From: Vicinamibacteria bacterium
Lineage (GTDB): Bacteria; Acidobacteriota; Vicinamibacteria; Vicinamibacterales; UBA2999
NCBI GenBank assembly: GCA_025924295.1
Contig: JAICEG010000176.1
Location: 1 to 9,649 of the forward strand
DNA length: 9,649 bases
Reading direction: 5' to 3'
This document shows, one piece after another, positions 5,857 through 9,649 of this stretch. Both the position numbers and the translations under genes were made by a program. The notes under the pieces were generated by a model. It saw nothing but the letters and a program-made list of their open reading frames with translations. It was not told the origin of the DNA and made no database searches. Within the stretch, counting starts at the first letter, position 1. Every line of letters starts with the position of its first letter.

Positions 5857-6390
5857 ATGATTACCATTCGTGGCCTGCGCCTGATGGTCCTCGCGGGTCT
5901 TCTTCTCGTGCCGACAGCTGTTTCCGCCCAGGACTCCAAGTCAGCAGCGGTTGCCGCCGAACTCACGAAACTACTCGACCAGATGAAGCTGGATGCGGTT
6001 GCCGCCAGACACGGGACCGATCAGTTCGTCGCCGCGCTCTACTTCCAGGGCAGTCAGCTCCTGGTGGTGGGCGCCAAGTACTCGACACCGGACCGCATCA
6101 CATATCTGATCGGGCAGAAGCAGTATCGTGATGTCTACGCCGATTTGAGCAGCGCCTCTGAGCAGGCCACGAAGGTATTCGTGATGGATCTCGGTGCGAA
6201 TGGACTCAAGTTCAAACGTGAGAACAATGAGCCGTTCGACACCGTCGACTCATCGGGAACCAGCATCGCCTTCAACGGCGAGCGCGGCAAGCTGTCGGAG
6301 GACGACTACCGGAAAGCGTTCGCGACAAGCGACGAGCAGTACGCAGCGATGCTCCAGGCGCTTCTCGCGGGGCTCAAGAAGCCCTCGTAG
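5857..6390 (+). CDS. Secreted protein of unknown function
   Basis: I do not recognise a family. The 177-residue product has a clear Sec signal peptide: basic MITIRGLR, a hydrophobic core (LMVLAGLLLVPT) and an AVSA cleavage motif before Gln25. The mature part (~153 aa) is soluble and mixed alpha/beta: a helix at about 28-50 (AAELTKLLDQMKLDAVAA), strand-like stretches at 56-75 (DQFVAALYFQGSQLLVVGAK) and 105-120, and a C-terminal helix at 149-172. There are no cysteines, no lipobox and no obvious catalytic motif. It likely acts in the periplasm. It has its own promoter and strong ribosome-binding site and is followed by a strong terminator, so it is probably also made as a single-gene transcript, apart from any read-through from the upstream operon. 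Confidence 0.85.
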   Translation: MITIRGLRLMVLAGLLLVPTAVSAQDSKSAAVAAELTKLLDQMKLDAVAARHGTDQFVAALYFQGSQLLVVGAKYSTPDRITYLIGQKQYRDVYADLSSASEQATKVFVMDLGANGLKFKRENNEPFDTVDSSGTSIAFNGERGKLSEDDYRKAFATSDEQYAAMLQALLAGLKKPS

Positions 6391-6418
6391 CCGGCGCTCG
6401 TCGCCAACGCTCGAGGCA

Positions 6419-6452
6419 ACAAAGAGGGCAGTCTTCGGGCTGTCCTCTTTGT
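6419..6452 (+). terminator. Rho-independent-type terminator with cUUCGg tetraloop
   Basis: A near-perfect 15-bp stem (6419-6433 with 6438-6452, including G-U pairs at 6428/6443 and 6432/6439) is closed by C(UUCG)G, the very stable tetraloop. It lies 28 nt after the stop of the gene at 5857. The 3' arm ends CCTCTTTGTC and is followed by CTATTCAC, so the U-tract is weak. The + orientation fits the gene order; the next gene starts 60 nt further on. Confidence 0.82.
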
Positions 6453-6512
6453 CTATTCACAGGCCGGCGACGCTGTCGGGCGGCCGCTGAAGAGGCATGG
6501 AGACTGACAACG

Positions 6513-8063
6513 ATGATGAGGAACATCGCCATTGCTCTTGCCGGCCTGGCGTTCGCGAGCCCGGCGCTCGCGGCCACACCTTGCGGCGACCTGAAATCGC
6601 TGAAGCTGCCCAACACGACGATCACCATGGCCGAGACCGTGGCCGCGGGCGCGTTCGTGCCGCCAGGGCGTGCTGGTGGTCCGCCGCCGGCAGCCGCGCC
6701 AGCCGCCGCGCCCGCGGGACGCGCAGGTGGTGCGCCGGCCGCGCCACCGCTGATGCTGCCGGCACACTGCCGCGTCGCTGCAACGCTGGCGCCCTCGTCT
6801 GACTCCGACATCAAGATGGAAGTCTGGCTGCCCGCCGAGGGCTGGAACGGGAAGTATCAGGCGGTCGGCAACGGCGGCTGGGCGGGCATCATCAGTTACC
6901 CGGCGATGGCCGCTGCGCTGCGTGAAGGGTACGCCACGTCATCGACTGATACGGGACACGTGGGAGGAACCTCAGCCCCGCTCATCGGGCACCCGGAGAA
7001 GGTCATCGACTACTCGCATCGAGCGGTGCATGAAATGGCCGTGACGTCGAAGAAGATCATCGACGCCTTCTACGATCAGGATCTGCGGCTCTCGTACTGG
7101 AATGGCTGCTCGACCGGCGGCCGCCAGGGCTTGATGTCCGCGCAGCGCTTCCCGGACGACTTCGATGCCATCGTCGCCGGCGCGCCGGCGAACTATCACT
7201 CGCACCTGCACAGCAACGACCTGGTGAACGCTGTGCCTGCATTGACGACCCCGGGAGGATTGCTGCCGCAGGCAAAGCTCACGATGCTCAATCAGGCGGT
7301 GCTCAACGCGTGCGATGCACGGGACGGAGTGAAAGACGGGCTGCTGAACAATCCCAACGCGTGCAAGTTCGATGCGGCGACGCTCGCCTGCAAGGGCGAG
7401 GACACGAGCAGTTGTCTCACGCCCGCGCAACTGGACAGCGTGAAGCGCATGTACGCGCCGTCGAAGTTTGGCGACGGCAAGGTGATCTTCCCGGGCAAGA
7501 CGATCGGCAGCGAAGCGTCGTGGACGGCCATCGTCGACACGTCCACGCAGCCGATCTTCGTGGCGCTCGGCTCGTTTCAGCTCGCATATCAGGATCCCAA
7601 CTGGGACTGGAAGAAATTCGACATCGATCGCGACGTCAAGTTCGTCGATGAGAAGACGGCGTTCATCAACGCCGTCGACCCGGATCTCAGCAAGTTCAAG
7701 GCGCGCGGCGGGAAGATCCTGATGTACCACGGCTGGAACGACGTCGCGATCTCGCCGCAGAACAGCATCGACTACTACCAGAGCGTGCTGGCGAAGATGG
7801 GCGGGAACCAGAGCGACTTCATCCGCCTCTTCATGGCGCCCGGCATGGGACACTGCCAGGGCGGGCCCGGTCCCGATCAGGTCAACTACATGGCCGCTCT
7901 CGAACGCTGGCGCGAGGCCGGTGAGACGCCCGCGACGCTGACGGCGACACGCACCGCCGGCAACCGCGTTGACATGACGCGGCCGCTCTGCCCCCATCCG
8001 CAGATCGCGACCTACAAGGGCAGCGGCAGCACAAACGATGCGTCGAGCTTCGTGTGTAAGTAG
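6513..8063 (+). CDS. Secreted tannase/feruloyl esterase family protein
   Basis: A secreted esterase of the tannase family, which cleaves aromatic esters such as galloyl, feruloyl or related plant phenolic esters; the true substrate is not readable from sequence. The 516 residues have a Sec signal peptide (1-20, ending SPALA before ATPC). The catalytic CS-D-HC set is complete: Cys199-Ser200 in GCSTGGRQG, Asp410 in YHGWND, and His447-Cys448 in GMGHCQGG, where the two Cys usually form a disulfide beside the Ser/His pair. A calcium-loop-like segment CDARDGVKDG (267-276) lies in the lid. Residues 50-80 are an unusual Pro/Ala/Gly-rich insert with an internal duplication. ATGs at 6513 and 6516 are both possible starts; GGAG at 6499-6502 is a weak ribosome-binding site. 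No promoter is obvious between the upstream terminator and this gene. It ends 11 nt from the converging gene at 8075. Confidence 0.94.
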   Translation: MMRNIAIALAGLAFASPALAATPCGDLKSLKLPNTTITMAETVAAGAFVPPGRAGGPPPAAAPAAAPAGRAGGAPAAPPLMLPAHCRVAATLAPSSDSDIKMEVWLPAEGWNGKYQAVGNGGWAGIISYPAMAAALREGYATSSTDTGHVGGTSAPLIGHPEKVIDYSHRAVHEMAVTSKKIIDAFYDQDLRLSYWNGCSTGGRQGLMSAQRFPDDFDAIVAGAPANYHSHLHSNDLVNAVPALTTPGGLLPQAKLTMLNQAVLNACDARDGVKDGLLNNPNACKFDAATLACKGEDTSSCLTPAQLDSVKRMYAPSKFGDGKVIFPGKTIGSEASWTAIVDTSTQPIFVALGSFQLAYQDPNWDWKKFDIDRDVKFVDEKTAFINAVDPDLSKFKARGGKILMYHGWNDVAISPQNSIDYYQSVLAKMGGNQSDFIRLFMAPGMGHCQGGPGPDQVNYMAALERWREAGETPATLTATRTAGNRVDMTRPLCPHPQIATYKGSGSTNDASSFVCK

Positions 8064-8074
8064 ACGCGGGGAAC

Positions 8075-8899
8075 TTACGGCGAGGAACCGAACCGCCGAT
8101 TGAGCACGGGAAAGGGGACGGCACTCGCGAGCCGGCCGAACGTCCCGTGCTCGGCGATCTCCTGCGCGGCATAGAGGAAATTGCTCCACGCCGAGCGCGC
8201 CAGTGCGCCGCCGACGCTAATCCGCCGGACGCCGAGCGCAGCGAGTTCCGCCACTGTCGTGAAGTCGGTACCGACGAGTACGTTCACCGGCTTCGGCGCC
8301 ACCGCGCGAACCACCGCCGCGATGTCGTCCTTCTCGCGAATCCCGGGTGCGTAGAGACAGTCAGCGCCTGCTTCCGCATACGCCGTGAGGCGCCGGATCG
8401 TCTGCGCCAAATCGGGCCGTCCCACGATGAACCCTTCGGATCGAGCCGTCAGCAGCACGCCGGTGCCGCTGCTATCGATGGCGCTTCGCGCCGCACGGAT
8501 GCGATCGACCGCAAGCTCGAAGTCGAAGAGCGGGTTCACTTCGTCGCCAGTCGAGTCCTCGATCGACAGTCCGGCCACGCCGGTGGTCACGGCAGCCAGG
8601 ACGTTGGTCGCCACGTCGGTCGGCATGATCGCGAAGCCACTTTCGAAGTCCGCGTTCACGGGCACGTCCACGCTCTCCGCGATCGTCTTGAGATGCCGCA
8701 CGGTATCGGCGAGCGAGACGCTGTTGTCCTTCTGCCCGAGCGACCACGCCAACCCCGAGCTCGTCGTCGCGATGGCGGGAAACCCGATCTGTGCCAGGAC
8801 ACGGGCCGTGCCGATGTCCCACGGATTGGGCATGACGAAGCAGCCGCTCTCGTGGAGGGTACGGAAGGTTTGCCGACGATCAGGATTCTTGGGCGGCAT
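8075..8899 (-). CDS. PEP mutase/isocitrate lyase superfamily protein
   Basis: A TIM-barrel protein of the isocitrate lyase/PEP mutase superfamily, whose members break or form C-C or C-P bonds next to a carboxylate using Mg2+. The 274 residues show PNPWDIGTARVL (24-34), a metal-site-type motif ADFESGF (83-89), LSIEDSTG (111-118), LLTARSEGF (149-157), ADCLYAPGI (179-187) and RISVGG (226-230). The KKCGH loop of true isocitrate lyases and methylisocitrate lyases is absent, the equivalent region reading STGDEVNPLFDF, so a lyase on isocitrate is unlikely; this is the generic 'PEP_mutase' subgroup, substrate unknown. The start at 8899 is chosen because AAGGAG lies 4 nt upstream and the family alignment begins soon after; in-frame ATGs at 8917 and 8953 are less likely. 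It is transcribed towards the tannase gene. Confidence 0.92.
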   Translation of the reverse strand: MPPKNPDRRQTFRTLHESGCFVMPNPWDIGTARVLAQIGFPAIATTSSGLAWSLGQKDNSVSLADTVRHLKTIAESVDVPVNADFESGFAIMPTDVATNVLAAVTTGVAGLSIEDSTGDEVNPLFDFELAVDRIRAARSAIDSSGTGVLLTARSEGFIVGRPDLAQTIRRLTAYAEAGADCLYAPGIREKDDIAAVVRAVAPKPVNVLVGTDFTTVAELAALGVRRISVGGALARSAWSNFLYAAQEIAEHGTFGRLASAVPFPVLNRRFGSSP

Positions 8900-8903
8900 C
8901 TTT

Positions 8904-8909
8904 CTCCTT
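8904..8909 (-). promoter_or_regulatory. Shine-Dalgarno sequence deciding the start at 8899
   Basis: On the minus strand AAGGAG precedes the ATG at 8899 by 4 nt. The spacing is a little short, but no comparable site precedes the in-frame ATGs at 8917 or 8953. Confidence 0.65.
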
Positions 8910-9008
8910 ATCGTCATTCGGAGACGGGGCGTTAAGACAGAGCGGCCGGCCACGAAAAGGCGAGATGGCCTGTGCGCATATGAATCCGTGTGAAATGAAG
9001 TGATGTTT

Positions 9009-9054
9009 GGACCACAGGGGCGTCACGACGTAGAGGTGACGGGTGTTCTGGTCC
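9009..9054 (-). other. Two-tier inverted repeat in the gap upstream of the gene at 8899
   Basis: Outer arms GGACCA (9009-9014) and TGGTCC (9049-9054) and inner arms CGTCAC (9021-9026) and GTGACG (9036-9041) are each perfectly complementary, with an internal loop of 6 and 7 nt and a 9-nt terminal loop. It lies about 110 nt before the start codon, between the tRNA gene and the PEP mutase-like gene. It could be an operator or an RNA hairpin; the rest of the 212-nt gap shows no gene and no clear promoter. Confidence 0.45.
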
Positions 9055-9082
9055 CTTCGCGTGGCCTGCCAACCGCAGCTCA

Positions 9083-9106
9083 CGCTCACGTCGGCAGGCG
9101 TGAGCG
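9083..9106 (-). terminator. Hairpin just downstream of tRNA-Val, possible terminator
   Basis: A perfect 8-bp stem, CGCTCACG (9083-9090) with CGTGAGCG (9099-9106), and an 8-nt loop begins 6 nt after the tRNA CCA end on the minus strand. No U-tract follows, so it may act as a weak terminator or as a structure guiding 3' trimming. An outer pairing CCAACC (9069-9074) with GGTTGG (9109-9114) would include the tRNA CCA tail. Confidence 0.4.
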
Positions 9107-9111
9107 AAGGT

Positions 9112-9186
9112 TGGTGGGCGCGGGTGGAATCGAACCACCGACCCCTCGCGTGTGAAGCGAATGCTCTACCGCTGAGCCACGCGCCC
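9112..9186 (-). tRNA. tRNA-Val, anticodon CAC
   Basis: On the minus strand a full cloverleaf can be drawn: acceptor GGGCGCG with CGCGCCC (7 bp), D stem GCTC/GAGC with loop AGCGGTA, anticodon stem TTCGC/GCGAG (first pair T-G) and loop TTCACAC giving anticodon CAC (reads GUG, valine), variable loop GGGTC, T stem GGTGG/CCACC with loop TTCGATT, discriminator A and an encoded CCA (9112-9114). Length is 75 nt including CCA. It reads the common GTG valine codon of this GC-rich genome. The apparent reading frames across it on both strands are not genes. Confidence 0.97.
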
Positions 9187-9198
9187 GACCGAACTCTC

Positions 9199-9228
9199 AG
9201 TCTAACTCGGCTGAGCACGACGGGACAA
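9199..9228 (-). promoter_or_regulatory. Possible promoter of tRNA-Val
   Basis: On the minus strand TTGTCC (9228-9223) and TAGACT (9204-9199) are 18 nt apart, each matching 4 of 6 sigma70 consensus bases. The -10 ends 12 nt before the mature tRNA, so the leader would be only a few nt. Plausible by position, weak by score. Confidence 0.4.
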
Positions 9229-9233
9229 CACGG

Positions 9234-9301
9234 GGCTTTCGGCTCTGGGCTCTCGCCAGGACCGAGAGTCGCCGAGAGCCGAGAGTCTAGGGCCCAAAGC
9301 C
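9234..9301. repeat. Inverted pair of degenerate heptamer arrays (GGCTCTC-like), hairpin after upp
   Basis: On the + strand three heptamers follow without gap: GGCTTTC (9234), GGCTCTG (9241), GGCTCTC (9248). On the minus strand, beginning at the base next to the upp stop codon, are GGCTTTG (9301-9295), GGCCCTA (9294-9288), GACTCTC (9287-9281), GGCTCTC (9280-9274), a 3-nt slip GGC, then GACTCTC (9270-9264) and GGTCCTG (9263-9257). The two arrays face each other and can fold: GGCTTT (9234-9239) with AAAGCC (9296-9301), CGGCTCT (9240-9246) with AGAGCCG (9275-9281), CTCTCG (9250-9255) with CGAGAG (9263-9268). The fold could serve as terminator of upp on the minus strand, though no U-tract follows. 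Confidence 0.75.
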
Positions 9302-9649
9302 TTATGTGCCGTACAGTCGATCGCCGAAATCACCGAGTCCAGGCACGATGAACTTGTGCGCGTTGAGTTCGCGGTCGACGACCGGCGTGTAGATCTCGAC
9401 GTCAGGATGCCGCGCCTGCAGCAGCGCGACGCCTTCGGGCGCCGAGATCACACACACCAGCGCGATGCTGCGGGCCCCCGCGGCCTTGACCAGATCGACG
9501 GCCGCTGCCGAACTGCCGCCGGTTGCCAGCATCGGATCGACCATCAGCACGTGACTGTCGCCGATGTTCGGTGGCAGTTTCGAGTAATACCGTGAAGCCA
9601 CGGCAGTCGCCTCATCCCGCTGCAGCCCGATGTGACCCACGCGCGCCGA
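9302..9649 (-). CDS. upp: Uracil phosphoribosyltransferase, N-terminal part missing
   Basis: Upp makes UMP from uracil and PRPP in pyrimidine salvage, in the cytoplasm. The window holds the last 115 residues; E. coli Upp has 208, so about 90-95 lie beyond the window end. Visible are the PRPP-binding motif VDPMLATGGS, which identifies the type I phosphoribosyltransferase fold, the ISAPEG loop, HPDVEIYT and the C-terminal uracil-binding segment FIVPGLGDFGDRLYGT. The stop TAA is at 9304-9302 and the protein ends on the family's usual GT. Sequence here runs on to the window edge with no start expected inside (the GTG at 9640-9638 is internal). A heptamer-array hairpin begins at the base after the stop codon. 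No sign of damage. Confidence 0.97.
   Translation of the reverse strand, partial: SARVGHIGLQRDEATAVASRYYSKLPPNIGDSHVLMVDPMLATGGSSAAAVDLVKAAGARSIALVCVISAPEGVALLQARHPDVEIYTPVVDRELNAHKFIVPGLGDFGDRLYGT

Noticed and set aside
6972..8189. 405-codon open frame on the minus strand across the tannase gene
   Set aside because: It is antisense to a gene with complete catalytic motifs, and its translation is Arg-rich with no recognisable domain. Such long mirror frames are common in GC-rich DNA.
9234..9301. CRISPR array
   Set aside because: Units are 7 nt, contiguous, with no spacers, and no cas gene is nearby.
8880..9351. Open frames on both strands covering the tRNA-Val gene
   Set aside because: Their protein sequences come from the tRNA and its flanks; the cloverleaf explains the sequence.

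Overview
This is a GC-rich window of bacterial chromosome, densely coded and mostly on the + strand. I read it as Gram-negative (diderm): it encodes an MCE/Mla-type lipid transporter and several exported proteins with Sec signal peptides. The gene set (an MlaD with a 34-residue repeat tail, a YtxH/DUF948 pair, a secreted DUF3237 protein, a tannase-family esterase) and the codon use suggest an Acidobacteriota-like organism, perhaps Vicinamibacteria. That placement is inference; no phylogenetic marker was analysed.

Layout. Positions 1-1799 hold uvrB (excinuclease subunit B) without its first ~70 residues. Its stop overlaps the start of a tightly packed + strand series: mlaE-like permease (1799-2572), mlaF-like ATPase (2576-3418), mlaD-like MCE protein (3430-4470), a YtxH-family protein (4488-4757), a DUF948-like membrane-anchored helical protein (4754-5215) and a secreted DUF3237 protein (5223-5771). 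Gaps run from overlap to 17 nt, so this is probably one operon. A gene for a secreted protein of unknown function (5857-6390) follows with its own good promoter, and a strong cUUCGg hairpin terminator (6419-6452) closes the block. A secreted tannase/feruloyl esterase gene (6513-8063) comes next.

The right end is on the minus strand. A PEP mutase/isocitrate lyase superfamily gene (8075-8899) converges on the tannase gene with 11 nt between them. Upstream of it are a 212-nt gap with two hairpins, tRNA-Val(CAC) with an encoded CCA (9112-9186), an unusual inverted pair of degenerate heptamer arrays (9234-9301), and the 3' end of upp (uracil phosphoribosyltransferase, 9302-9649).

How the genes fit together. 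MlaE, MlaF and MlaD form the core of an inner-membrane ABC lipid transporter that moves lipid between the inner and outer membranes. No MlaB or MlaC is seen. YtxH and the DUF948-like protein each have one membrane segment and a long polar helix, and may be accessory or scaffold proteins of that system; this is inferred from position only. The items most worth a second look are the exactly periodic MlaD tail, the YtxH/DUF948 linkage to it, and the inverted heptamer array after upp.
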